Position numbers and translations under genes: made by a program
Notes under the pieces: generated by a model
Told to the model about the DNA's origin: nothing
Databases searched by the model: none
The model's input: the letters and a program-made list of their open reading frames with translations, nothing else
Source: Candidatus Defluviilinea proxima
GTDB taxonomy: Bacteria; Chloroflexota; Anaerolineae; Anaerolineales; Villigracilaceae
Assembly (NCBI GenBank): GCA_016721115.1
Contig: JADKIW010000001.1
Coordinates: 3,921,501-3,985,500, forward strand
Direction: 5' to 3'
Length of the DNA stretch: 64,000 bases
In this document: piece by piece, positions 1-7,415 of the stretch
Numbering within the stretch: position 1 is the stretch's first letter
Layout: every line of letters starts with the position of its first letter

Positions 1-1
1 A

Positions 2-832
2 ATGAACTTTGAAGAAGAAAAAGCTGATTTTTCTTCTAAATTCTGGAGAGATTTTGGAATGCTTACACCTTGCAACCCAATAAGAATCGAATTTCCTGAG
101 AATACGACAGATTACAAGGAATTTGAAGAGGATTGTCAGAAAGTCCTGGAGTATGTTTTTGACTCAAATAAGGAAAAGTCCCTCACTGAAGATAAATTTG
201 GCGTAATTCTTGGATCAATCAATTATGCACGGAAAATCTTCTCTGAGATTAGCGACAATTCTTTGGGAAATAGCATACTTGGACGACATGGAATTAGGAC
301 CATCATTGAAGTCTATATCATACTAAAGTACTTGCTGAAGAAAGAGTCTGAAAAGCGCAAGATATGGGAAGAATATAAACTATATGGCGTTAGCAAATAT
401 AAACTTGTCCTTTTAAAGGCAAGGGAGAGCAATTCCATAGATATGACATCCCATTTTTCGTTACCCTTTGCCGAAGCACTCGTGAATGAAATTTTATGGG
501 AGGAATTTATTGATGTTGATTTGAACTACTTTGATAAACAAGGGATTAGAGATAAAAGCATAGATGTTGGAGAAAAGGAGCTATATGATCTTTTCTATGA
601 CTATGATTCAAGTTATGCTCACGGCTTATGGGGCGCCGTTAGAGAAAGTTCTATGCTTCACTGCAATAGTGCAAACCATCAATTTCATGCTGTGCCAGAC
701 ATTTACGACAATCAAAATCTGCCAGACGTGAAATCAGATAGCTACAAGATCATGATATTGTTGTACACACTTTTAGCTGGGCTCTACGATATTCCTGCCT
801 GGTTCGCAGATAAATATTTCGTTGCAAAATGA
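2..832 (+). CDS. hypothetical protein, DUF5677-like, possibly truncated by the window edge
   Basis: A 276-residue soluble protein with no signal peptide. The middle (about residues 95-125) has a conserved-looking helix with R-T-I-I-E-V followed by a hydrophobic stretch, and a later S-Y-A-H-G motif near residue 205. This arrangement resembles DUF5677/HEPN-like helical proteins, but I cannot confirm the family. The ATG lies at base 2, so no ribosome site is visible and the true start may be upstream. It overlaps the next gene by ATGA and forms a three-gene unit of unknown function. The sequence is AT-rich compared with the chromosomal genes further on, which fits cassette or transferred DNA. 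Function unknown. Confidence 0.6.
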   Translation: MNFEEEKADFSSKFWRDFGMLTPCNPIRIEFPENTTDYKEFEEDCQKVLEYVFDSNKEKSLTEDKFGVILGSINYARKIFSEISDNSLGNSILGRHGIRTIIEVYIILKYLLKKESEKRKIWEEYKLYGVSKYKLVLLKARESNSIDMTSHFSLPFAEALVNEILWEEFIDVDLNYFDKQGIRDKSIDVGEKELYDLFYDYDSSYAHGLWGAVRESSMLHCNSANHQFHAVPDIYDNQNLPDVKSDSYKIMILLYTLLAGLYDIPAWFADKYFVAK

Positions 833-1539
833 AATCGCCAACGCTAATCAACATCAATCACTCACAGAAAGAATACTTGGAACTCCTGCTCCAATACAAG
901 ACAGATGTCCAAGCTGATGATTTGTCTGTAACAAGAATGTGCGCTTTGCTAGATGAAGTGAAGTGTTTTTGGCTAAAGCAACTTAAGTCAATCGAATTGG
1001 AGTTGGCAGAATTAGCGGAAAGTCAAACATGTTTTGCCCTAACCGGAGCCATCTTTCTAAATGTTTCTGACAATGAACACTACTTTTTCAAATCACTTGG
1101 CGATTGTCACATAATTCCTGATCCATTTTCACGGCTTGAAATGTTCTTCAGACATCCTCAAGAGGAGATTAATCTCGCGTTTACTGTTGATTACTTTAAA
1201 CAGGCGTTTTTTGACACCTTGGAAATTCTCACAACCTATAAGGGCCATTTTTATGTATTGCCCATTCGAGAAATAGCTATTGAAGATCCGGAAAAACATC
1301 GTGAGTTACTCGATATGTTTTTCTGGAGATTTATATCAAACGCATTTGATGGCGAATTCAGGAACCATGAAGATTTTCACAAAAAATATAAGAATTTTCA
1401 GGAGATAGAAGCGGGATTAAATAGCTACGTCCAGGAACACTTAGTTTTCAATGATTTGGGTGATATTGATCTATCTTTGATGGAAAGAGTAAAAAATATA
1501 GTAGTCAATACACAAATATTTCATCAGGCTTTGAAGTGA
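829..1539 (+). CDS. hypothetical protein
   Basis: A 236-residue soluble protein rich in aromatic and acidic residues. No motif I recognise, no membrane segment and no signal peptide. The ATG at 829 overlaps the previous stop codon (ATGA), and the stop overlaps the next start (GTGA at 1536), so the three genes are translationally coupled. Acidic helical segments around residues 95-130 and 170-215 suggest a helical fold. The coupling implies a shared job with both neighbours, but nothing in the sequence says what it is. AT-rich like its neighbours. Confidence 0.6.
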   Translation: MKSPTLININHSQKEYLELLLQYKTDVQADDLSVTRMCALLDEVKCFWLKQLKSIELELAELAESQTCFALTGAIFLNVSDNEHYFFKSLGDCHIIPDPFSRLEMFFRHPQEEINLAFTVDYFKQAFFDTLEILTTYKGHFYVLPIREIAIEDPEKHRELLDMFFWRFISNAFDGEFRNHEDFHKKYKNFQEIEAGLNSYVQEHLVFNDLGDIDLSLMERVKNIVVNTQIFHQALK

Positions 1540-1931
1540 AATCAGATGTCTCGATGTTTTTGCTTGCCACTTTCTCTTATATCGCACAAATTGCAGATAT
1601 ATTGTACGTGTGCTCGGTTCTCAGAATTAACCCTTATATAAGGTTTGGCATAACATTCACATACTTCACCTTAGTTATGAATGTTTTTATCGAGGATGAA
1701 AACTTGAGGAATATGATTGAAAAAACGCTGGTTTCCCATATCTTCTATAAAGTAACCGATGGAAGCAGCTTTGAAAACATATCTTTTTTCGAGTATTGCA
1801 AGCGAGTAGAGGAAAAGTCTTTGCTTAACTCAATTCTCGAAAAAATGAAGGACAAGGAAATTGATATTTTCGAGGACGGTACATCCAAAATAGTCCAAAT
1901 CATTAAAGAAGAATTTGATGCAATACTTTAG
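1536..1931 (+). CDS. hypothetical protein
   Basis: A 131-residue protein beginning at a GTG codon inside the stop of the previous gene (GTGA overlap). The first 60 residues are hydrophobic and aromatic and could form one or two membrane-associated helices (around residues 7-27 and 35-52). The C-terminal half is charged. No known family recognised. It ends about 35 bp before an attC-like repeat, so the three genes from base 2 to 1931 may be one multi-gene cassette. Confidence 0.5.
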   Translation: MKSDVSMFLLATFSYIAQIADILYVCSVLRINPYIRFGITFTYFTLVMNVFIEDENLRNMIEKTLVSHIFYKVTDGSSFENISFFEYCKRVEEKSLLNSILEKMKDKEIDIFEDGTSKIVQIIKEEFDAIL

Positions 1932-1965
1932 GTTGAATCGCTTTTCAGGTTGTAGTTTGTGGTAT

Positions 1966-2106
1966 GGGCAACAACACACCCCAAAAAGCGTGCGCTAGAT
2001 ACAGGGGATTCTGCGCACACCCCAAGCAGTTTTCATGCCCTTAGCCTTTTTCTGGTTGGGCGGCTTCACCGTCCCGCCCCAACTCAGGTAACGCGAGCCG
2101 CTAGGT
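1966..2106 (+). repeat. attC-like repeat, degenerate
   Basis: A 141-bp copy of the repeat that follows almost every plus-strand gene up to 14.5 kb. It opens with GGGCAAC, contains the shared middle (CAGTTTTC, TTTTTCTGG, a hairpin around GGCGGCTTCACCGTCC) and ends in GCTAGGT. In an integron attC the ends would be RYYYAAC and GTTRRRY. Both ends here deviate by one or two bases, so the site may be inactive. Confidence 0.5.
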
Positions 2107-2131
2107 ACTGGTAATTCAGAAAGAAATATTC

Positions 2132-2599
2132 ATGTTACTTCGTGATGGTATCACTCTATCCAAAAAGCACCAAACTTGTTTTCGGGTATTCCCTTATTTC
2201 TTTCGCCCAGTGCTTAATCACTTTTACTTTTTGAAAGATGGTTGCGGATTTCTAAAGCCGAAACTTGACACATGGAAAAATGAAGGTGTAGTCGAGTTTA
2301 GGTCGAAAGACATCCGAGTTCTTGTTGAATACATGAGTCCGAATTGGATTGGGGTTTGTTTTCAGAAAATCAATGTTCCTGGCAAAGTTTATGAACATAG
2401 GCTTTTTGAAGTTTTAGGCATAGCATATGATGTGAATTTGGCGAAAGTCAGCCAGGAGACACATTATCAAGAGGCAGAGAAAGAGATTCAGGAAATGGAA
2501 AAGGCTATCGAGAAACCTATTGAGTATTTGAGTAACATCATCAAAGATAACAGCGAAAAGATTTTTTCGTATTTGAGAAATTCCAGTAGTCTTGCGTAA
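2132..2599 (+). CDS. hypothetical protein (cassette-like)
   Basis: A 155-residue soluble protein of unknown function. The N-terminal half is rich in basic and aromatic residues, and the C-terminal part (from about residue 105) is a charged amphipathic helix rich in E and K, likely a coiled coil. No signal peptide or membrane segment. It starts 25 bp after the end of an attC-like repeat and is followed by a remnant of the next repeat, which is the layout of a single-gene integron cassette. No clear Shine-Dalgarno sequence precedes the ATG, which is common in cassette genes. Confidence 0.5.
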   Translation: MLLRDGITLSKKHQTCFRVFPYFFRPVLNHFYFLKDGCGFLKPKLDTWKNEGVVEFRSKDIRVLVEYMSPNWIGVCFQKINVPGKVYEHRLFEVLGIAYDVNLAKVSQETHYQEAEKEIQEMEKAIEKPIEYLSNIIKDNSEKIFSYLRNSSSLA

Positions 2600-2633
2600 T
2601 CAAGTTAGCTTCTTTACAGTTAGTTTTTCTATC

Positions 2634-2650
2634 AACAACAAAGCGTGTAC
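2634..2650 (+). repeat. remnant of an attC-like repeat
   Basis: The bases CAACAAAGCGTGTAC and their flank match the opening arm of the attC-like repeats (compare CCCAACAAAGC at 8503 and AACAAAGCACGCAC at 14483). The rest of the repeat is missing and the GTPase gene begins almost at once, so a deletion probably fused two cassettes. Confidence 0.35.
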
Positions 2651-2701
2651 TATGCCCAATCACTATCTTTCATAAACGCTATGTATAGGAGTAATCCAAA
2701 C

Positions 2702-3805
2702 ATGAAACTTGAAAATGATTTTGCCGAACTACTAAAACAGAAATTAGAGGAAGCTCTAAAGCGACGAGGCAGTGTGAACATAGTAGTCGCTGGCAAAACA
2801 GGCGTTGGGAAAAGCACGCTTGTGAATGCTGTATTTCAGGGTAACTTGGCAGAGACTGGTGATGGACGTCCCGTTACTAAAACCACAAGAGAAATTAAGA
2901 AAGAGGGTATCCCCCTCAGTATATTTGATACTCGTGGATTAGAGATAAGCGAGTACAAGGATACTGTTCAGGAACTTGAAAAGCTTATACAAGATAGACG
3001 AAAAAGCGAAGACCCTAATCAACATATCCATATAGCATGGGTCTGCATTATGGAGGATTCTCGTCGTGTGGAAGATGCGGAAATAAAACTTGTAGAAATG
3101 CTGGATAAATACATTCCAGTCGTAGCAGTAGTCACAAAAAGCATGGCCGATAATGGTTTTCGCCAAAAAGTACAAGAGATCCTACCCCAAGCTCGAAATA
3201 CAGTTAGAGTCCTCGCCAAAGAAACGGTTCTCGACGGCGGACACAAGATACCAACAATGGGTCTTGAAAACCTTGTAGAACTCACTATGACTTTAGTGCC
3301 GGAGACTCAGCGAGACGCACTTGCCGCAGCGCAACGCATCAGCTTAAATCACAAACTACAAAGAGCACATGCGGTAGTAGCCAGTGCCGCGCTTTCTGCG
3401 GGCGGGGCTGGCGCGGCTCCCCTTCCCTTTTCTGATGCGCTTGCAATTATTCCTATTCAAGTATCAATGCTTGCGGGTATCAGCGCAGTTTGGGGACTTC
3501 CCATATCAACAGGATTCTTGGGAACTCTTGTAAGCGGCGCTATCACTGGCTCTGCCGGCACAATAGTAGGGCGTGCCACCGTCGGTGCACTACTAAAGCT
3601 GATACCGGGGGTTGGTTCAGCGGTAGGTGGCGCAATAAACGCAGGTGTAGCCAGCACTTTAACTACTGCATTTGGAGAGGCATACATAGCGGCACTGTCT
3701 GTGCTTACTAAAGATAATCCAGACCGCATACCTACGGCGGAAGAAATCCGAGATGAATTCATGCGCCACTTGCGATCTCCTAAAACCAAGCAAGAGGCTG
3801 GCTAA
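2702..3805 (+). CDS. GTPase of the Era/YcjF type with hydrophobic C-terminal domain
   Basis: A 367-residue P-loop GTPase. G1 is GKTGVGKST near residue 29, G3 is DTRG near residue 78, and G4 is TKSM near residue 148, all in the usual order. The C-terminal third (residues 225-335) is rich in glycine and alanine with hydrophobic stretches and resembles the DUF697/YcjF-type membrane-associated region, so the protein probably acts at the inner face of the membrane. ATG 2702 is preferred over GTG 2645 or ATG 2681 because AGGAG lies ten bases upstream and the conserved part starts just after. Its stop overlaps an attC-like remnant, so it may be a cassette, though its base composition is nearer the chromosome. 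Partner and role unknown. Confidence 0.75.
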   Translation: MKLENDFAELLKQKLEEALKRRGSVNIVVAGKTGVGKSTLVNAVFQGNLAETGDGRPVTKTTREIKKEGIPLSIFDTRGLEISEYKDTVQELEKLIQDRRKSEDPNQHIHIAWVCIMEDSRRVEDAEIKLVEMLDKYIPVVAVVTKSMADNGFRQKVQEILPQARNTVRVLAKETVLDGGHKIPTMGLENLVELTMTLVPETQRDALAAAQRISLNHKLQRAHAVVASAALSAGGAGAAPLPFSDALAIIPIQVSMLAGISAVWGLPISTGFLGTLVSGAITGSAGTIVGRATVGALLKLIPGVGSAVGGAINAGVASTLTTAFGEAYIAALSVLTKDNPDRIPTAEEIRDEFMRHLRSPKTKQEAG

Positions 3806-3840
3806 CAAAACACGATGCAACTGTCTTGAATATCAAGGCC
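3800..3840 (+). repeat. truncated attC-like repeat
   Basis: GGCTAACAAAACACGATGCA at 3800 matches the opening arm of the 13.56 kb repeat (GCCTAACAAAACATGCACC). The typical middle and closing GTTRRRY core are not found before the terminator at 3911, so the site is eroded. It marks the right end of the first cassette tract. Confidence 0.45.
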
Positions 3841-3910
3841 GGTTCTTGGTTTATATGGGAAAGTGAAGCAAAATCTCTAGGTCAGCCCTAACATCGGCAA
3901 ACTATATAAA

Positions 3911-3947
3911 AAATCAGGCAGTCCTTTTGTGACTGCCTGATTTTTAT
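3911..3947. terminator. bidirectional intrinsic terminator
   Basis: A 13-bp perfect stem (AAATCAGGCAGTC and its complement) with a 7-nt loop, flanked by A and T runs on both sides. It lies between the convergent GTPase gene and the SIMPL gene and can stop transcription from either side. Confidence 0.85.
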
Positions 3948-3958
3948 TGTTCCAGCTT

Positions 3959-4789
3959 TTACTTCAACCCAAACGAAGCATTGATCTCCGCGCGGATGGA
4001 AATCTGCCCCGCGTTCAGTGGACCGTCATCCAGCGTGGACGATGCCCCTCCTGACGGCGCAATATTCTGGACCGAGTTTTGCGTCATCAGGTTTTGATTG
4101 GAGCCGTAGCCGTACCACCCCCAGCCTCCATAATAGAAATTGGACTGGGTATTCTCGTTAATGGTCAGGATGCAACTCACGCCAGTCCCTGCGGCGGTAG
4201 AGAGAGCGTCCGCTTTTTCTCTGGCGGCTTTCATCGCCATGTCACGTGCCTGATCGCGGTACTTGCGCAGTTCACTGGTGTAGAACTGGACGTCCACTAC
4301 TTGATTCGCACCTGCCTGAAAGGCAGCGACAATTGCATCATTGGCTTTGCTTGCATCGCGCATTGTGACTTCGACAATGTTGTAGATGCGATAGCCTTTG
4401 ATATTGAGCGAGTCATAATCTTCATACAACGGTTCGATGGTGTACCAATCGGTGGCGATGTCCTTTGAGTCAATGCCCAATGCCTTCAACGCTTTGACAA
4501 CCTGACTGATCGTGGCGGAGTTCTTTGTCTGCGCTTCTTTTGCGGACTTACCGTTCGATTGCACTCCCAATTTGATGAGGGCACGGTCGGGCGTCACATT
4601 GACGACTGCCACGCCGCTGACTTGAATGGAACGAGACGCGTCACAGGTGGATTGCGTTGATTGAATTGGTTCGGCGGTTGGGGTGGATGCGGCGGCATGG
4701 ACGTTGAAACTTGGTAGATAGACACTGGAAAGGATAAAGACCAACGTGCAGGCGAGAACGGTTTTGATGATGGTTGAAAACTGTTTCAT
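3959..4789 (-). CDS. SIMPL domain (DUF541) exported protein
   Basis: A 276-residue secreted or membrane-anchored protein. Residues 1-32 form a signal peptide or anchor (basic start, long hydrophobic core, A-A near the end). The body matches the SIMPL/DUF541 family: a first strand with V-S-G-V-A-V-V-N-V-T-P-D, then K-D-I-A-T-D-W-Y-T-I-E-P, and later A-R-E-K-A-D-A-L. Family members (YggE, BP26) are periplasmic proteins linked to oxidative or envelope stress; the biochemical role is unclear. GGAGA precedes the ATG. The promoter carries the same 18-bp direct-repeat site as the response regulator operon next door (4827-4860), so it is probably a direct target of that two-component system. Confidence 0.85.
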   Translation of the reverse strand: MKQFSTIIKTVLACTLVFILSSVYLPSFNVHAAASTPTAEPIQSTQSTCDASRSIQVSGVAVVNVTPDRALIKLGVQSNGKSAKEAQTKNSATISQVVKALKALGIDSKDIATDWYTIEPLYEDYDSLNIKGYRIYNIVEVTMRDASKANDAIVAAFQAGANQVVDVQFYTSELRKYRDQARDMAMKAAREKADALSTAAGTGVSCILTINENTQSNFYYGGWGWYGYGSNQNLMTQNSVQNIAPSGGASSTLDDGPLNAGQISIRAEINASFGLK

Positions 4790-4826
4790 GGGAATCTCCT
4801 ATTGTGCAAGCGGTATCTTGCTCAAC

Positions 4827-4860
4827 ATGATATTCCCGCAACGTGGCAGGGATGTGTCAG
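4827..4860 (-). promoter_or_regulatory. putative response-regulator operator and -10 box of the SIMPL gene
   Basis: On the plus strand GTGGCAG-GGAT-GTGTCAG occupies 4843-4860 (minus strand: two CTGNCAC half-sites with an 11-bp period). A TATCAT -10 box lies at 4827-4832 on minus, with exactly 10 bp between. The same layout precedes the regulator gene at 7244-7277. OmpR-family regulators bind direct repeats of this period over the -35 region. Confidence 0.65.
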
Positions 4861-4945
4861 AATGTAGGCAATCGAAGTCTGCTTTAGGGTTCAAATGAAT
4901 CTTTACAAGTGGGTTGAAAAATAAAACCTGACATCCCCCAATACC

Positions 4946-5014
4946 TAACCACGGAGACACAAAGACACTGAGAAATCTTTTAAAAATCTCCGTGACTCAG
5001 TGTCTCCGTGGTTA
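4946..5014. repeat. palindromic intergenic repeat, CCACGGAGACAC type
   Basis: The left arm CCACGGAGACAC...TGAG and the right arm CTCAGTGTCTCCGTGG are complementary apart from an 8-nt insertion in the left arm. It lies between the SIMPL gene and the histidine kinase. A related element (CCACGAAGACCAC) is at 48756-48841. It is a dispersed, hairpin-forming repeat; a termination role is possible. Confidence 0.6.
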
Positions 5015-5040
5015 AAAACAGATTGCAGGAAATACTCAGT

Positions 5041-6549
5041 TTATGAGGCTCTTAACCAGATAGTGAAGGTTGTCCCCTTGCCTTCAATACTTTGCACATT
5101 GATCTTCCCGCCGTGGGCAGTGACCAGTGCACGGACGATGGCAAGCCCCAGCCCTGTGCCGCCGCTGATTCGGTCACGGGAGGTTTCAACGCGGTAAAAG
5201 CGATCAAAGAGGAATGGCAGATGTTTCGCGGGAATACCTGTCCCTTGGTCGCTGACCGAGCATTCGACTCCGCCGTCCTTTGGTCCGACTGTGACAGTGA
5301 CCGTTGAGTGTTCTGGCGAGTGACGGATAGCATTGCCCAACAGGTTATCGAGAACTTGCGAGAGGCGGTCTGGGTCGGCAGAGACCATTAGAGGGTGCGT
5401 CGCACCAGACTCGGTGGAAGAATCTAAATCGAGTGGACTCTGCTGGTTCAATGGAAAAAGTTCACCCGTAAGGTGCGACGCACTTAACACTTTCAACCCC
5501 ACATGTTGACGCGCGGCAAGCAGGCTCATGTTTTCACAACGCATGCGCGCCAACTCGATCAAATCCAAGGTTTGTAGATTCAACTGAAGCGCACCTGCAT
5601 CTGCACGGGTCAACACGAGCAAGTCATTGACCATGCGGATCAAACGGTCCGTTTCGCGCATCATGGAAGTCAGCAAGGGAGTGCGCCCTTCAAGATCGTC
5701 GAGCGCACCGTCTTCGAGAGTCTCGATCGTGCCTTTGATGACCGTGAGCGGAGTCCGCAATTCGTGCGTGACATCGGCGATGAACGCTTTTTTTGCTTCG
5801 TCCGATTGACGCAAGCTTTCAGCCATCTCGTTGAAGGTTTGGCTGAGGCTGTGAAGTTCAGAAACGTCGCTGTTCGCTGGCACGCTTTGCTTAAGGTCAC
5901 CTTTTGAAATAGCAACAGCCGCTTTCGCCAACCCCTCCAGCGGAGTTGCGATCTTGCGCGCCAACAATCCACCTGCGATGCCAGCCAGCAAGACGGCAAT
6001 CGCAACAGCGCCGAACAATTGCCAGATCATCTTTGCTGGTAAACCGCCCGAAGGCAAAGGTGTGGCGATGTACACAATGCCCGTGATCGCGCCTGCAGAG
6101 TTTTGAACAGGTGCGGCGGCATACAGCACTTGTTGATTTCCGATCACTCGTCGCACTGAGGTGGCAGGAATCCCTTTCAGCGCTGATTCAATTTCGGGGC
6201 GCTGGACCAGCTCACTGGGCGAAATGGACGCGTCCTGTTCCACAAGAGGCAATTGGATCGCATCCGAAAGAGGCAATCCCACAAGGACGGCACCGCTATC
6301 CCCGATCAAGCGCGTGTGAATACCGGGCATCACATTCGAAGTTTGCGAATACGGTTCAGCGGGTTGAGTCGGCAAAGTTGCATCCTGCAAGCCAGCGGCG
6401 ATGAGCCTTGCCTGCGCCAAAAGATTTTCGCGTTGGGTATCCACATACAATTTGCTGACCGTCAGCCATGCCAGCGCGACGGCAAGCGACATGCCAAGGA
6501 TCAACACGATCAAATAATTGAGAGAAAGGCGTGTGCGAATGGATTGCAT
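5041..6549 (-). CDS. sensor histidine kinase, HAMP-HisKA-HATPase
   Basis: A 502-residue membrane sensor kinase. TM1 spans about residues 12-32, an extracytoplasmic sensor region about 33-170, TM2 about 172-195, then HAMP. The phosphoacceptor His lies near residue 262 in D-V-T-H-E-L-R-T-P-L. The ATPase domain has the N box N-L-L-G-N-A-I-R-H and G boxes D-Q-G-T-G-I and G-G-T-G-L-G-L-A-I. The start at 6549 (M-Q-S-I-R-T) sits one base past the stop of the regulator gene and is preferred over a longer frame that overlaps the regulator. It phosphorylates the upstream-encoded regulator. The signal is unknown; a SIMPL-family envelope protein as neighbour and likely target suggests envelope stress. 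Confidence 0.92.
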   Translation of the reverse strand: MQSIRTRLSLNYLIVLILGMSLAVALAWLTVSKLYVDTQRENLLAQARLIAAGLQDATLPTQPAEPYSQTSNVMPGIHTRLIGDSGAVLVGLPLSDAIQLPLVEQDASISPSELVQRPEIESALKGIPATSVRRVIGNQQVLYAAAPVQNSAGAITGIVYIATPLPSGGLPAKMIWQLFGAVAIAVLLAGIAGGLLARKIATPLEGLAKAAVAISKGDLKQSVPANSDVSELHSLSQTFNEMAESLRQSDEAKKAFIADVTHELRTPLTVIKGTIETLEDGALDDLEGRTPLLTSMMRETDRLIRMVNDLLVLTRADAGALQLNLQTLDLIELARMRCENMSLLAARQHVGLKVLSASHLTGELFPLNQQSPLDLDSSTESGATHPLMVSADPDRLSQVLDNLLGNAIRHSPEHSTVTVTVGPKDGGVECSVSDQGTGIPAKHLPFLFDRFYRVETSRDRISGGTGLGLAIVRALVTAHGGKINVQSIEGKGTTFTIWLRAS

Positions 6550-6550
6550 G

Positions 6551-7237
6551 TCAGTTGATCCGATAGCCAAGCCCGCGCACCGATTCGATGCAATCGGCTT
6601 CGGGAGCCACCGCGCGGAGTTTGGCACGCAGACGTTTGACGGCGCTATCCACCGCGCGCGTATCACCGACATATTCATACCCCCAAGCCTGTTCCAACAA
6701 ACGTTCACGCGTCAGGACTCGCCCTGGGTTGATCAGCAGACGATGGAGCAGGTCAAACTCGAGGCGGGTCAACTCAATGGACGTATCCCCGACAACGAGG
6801 GAGCGCCGCTCGACATCCATCAGCAAATTCCCAGGTCCACGCAACAACGTGGACGGTTCAACATCACCGTCTTTTTGTGCGCGGCGCAAGACGGCTTTGA
6901 TACGCGCCATCAACTCGCGGACACTGAACGGCTTGGTGATGTAATCGTCTGCACCGATCTCGAGTCCGAGCACACGGTCGATCTCTTCGCCGCGCGCCGT
7001 GATCATAATGATCGGCACATCGCTAGACTTGCGCAATTCGCGGCAGACATCGAGTCCGTCCACTTCAGGGATCATCAAATCCAGCAGGATCAGATCGGGC
7101 TTATATTCGCGGGCAAGGCGCAACGCCTCGCGCCCATCCCCCACCGCCTGCACATCATACAGGGACTTGCGGAGATTGTAGGCGATCAAATCCGTGACAG
7201 ACGGTTCATCATCCACAATGAGAATGCGGTGTGACAT
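6551..7237 (-). CDS. OmpR/PhoB-family response regulator
   Basis: A 228-residue two-domain regulator. The receiver (residues 1-120) has the acidic pair D9-D10, phosphoacceptor D53 in L-L-D-L-M-I-P-E and the conserved K in I-T-K-P-F. The C-terminal winged helix (about 130-228) has the E-L-T-R-L-E-F-D-L-L and G-Y-E-Y-V-G-D-T-R-A-V-D motifs of the OmpR family. First gene of the operon with the kinase. A TATGCT -10 box ends 6 nt before the ATG, so the mRNA is probably leaderless, and a direct-repeat operator lies over the -35 region, suggesting autoregulation. The 5' end of this gene is duplicated at 14.54-14.67 kb, on the far side of the cassette array. Confidence 0.93.
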   Translation of the reverse strand: MSHRILIVDDEPSVTDLIAYNLRKSLYDVQAVGDGREALRLAREYKPDLILLDLMIPEVDGLDVCRELRKSSDVPIIMITARGEEIDRVLGLEIGADDYITKPFSVRELMARIKAVLRRAQKDGDVEPSTLLRGPGNLLMDVERRSLVVGDTSIELTRLEFDLLHRLLINPGRVLTRERLLEQAWGYEYVGDTRAVDSAVKRLRAKLRAVAPEADCIESVRGLGYRIN

Positions 7238-7278
7238 GTGCGTAGCATATCATGAATTTGTGGCAGGATTGTGTCAGT
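7147..7278. repeat. left copy of the direct repeat flanking the cassette array
   Basis: This stretch covers the first ~30 codons of the response regulator plus its promoter and operator. A copy about 90% identical lies at 14542-14666 in the same orientation. Differences are a 4-bp insertion, several single changes and an 11-bp deletion in the right copy. The two copies bracket the whole 7.28-14.54 kb array, as flanking att sites or a duplication made on insertion would. Confidence 0.85.
7244..7277 (-). promoter_or_regulatory. promoter and putative autoregulatory operator of the two-component operon
   Basis: On plus, GTGGCAG-GATT-GTGTCAG spans 7260-7277 and the minus-strand -10 box TATGCT is at 7244-7249, again with 10 bp between. 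This matches the SIMPL gene site in half-sites, period and distance. The -10 box ends 6 nt before the ATG at 7237. Confidence 0.65.
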
Positions 7279-7363
7279 GGAGAAGGCATCTCCTTCGGAG
7301 GAAGGTGTGCCTTGTTTGGCTGTTTTAGTGATGTTCAGCACGTTGACCTGTCTATATCCCGTG

Positions 7364-7393
7364 TTTACAATCTATTTAACGGTGCCATATAAT
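7364..7393 (+). promoter_or_regulatory. sigma-70-type promoter reading into the cassette array
   Basis: TTTACA (7364-7369), an 18-bp spacer and a perfect TATAAT (7388-7393) point into the first cassette gene at 7416. GTTGGGC at 7399-7405, a sequence fitting the GTTRRRY core of integron sites, follows directly. In an integron this would be the place of the common cassette promoter and the attachment point, but no integrase gene is nearby. Confidence 0.5.
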
Positions 7394-7415
7394 CCATAGT
7401 TGGGCGTTTAGCAAT

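Noticed and set aside
6518..7234. 238-codon frame on plus over the response regulator
   Set aside because: It is the complement of the regulator gene. Its last residues match those of a frame at 14403-14633 only because of the direct repeat.
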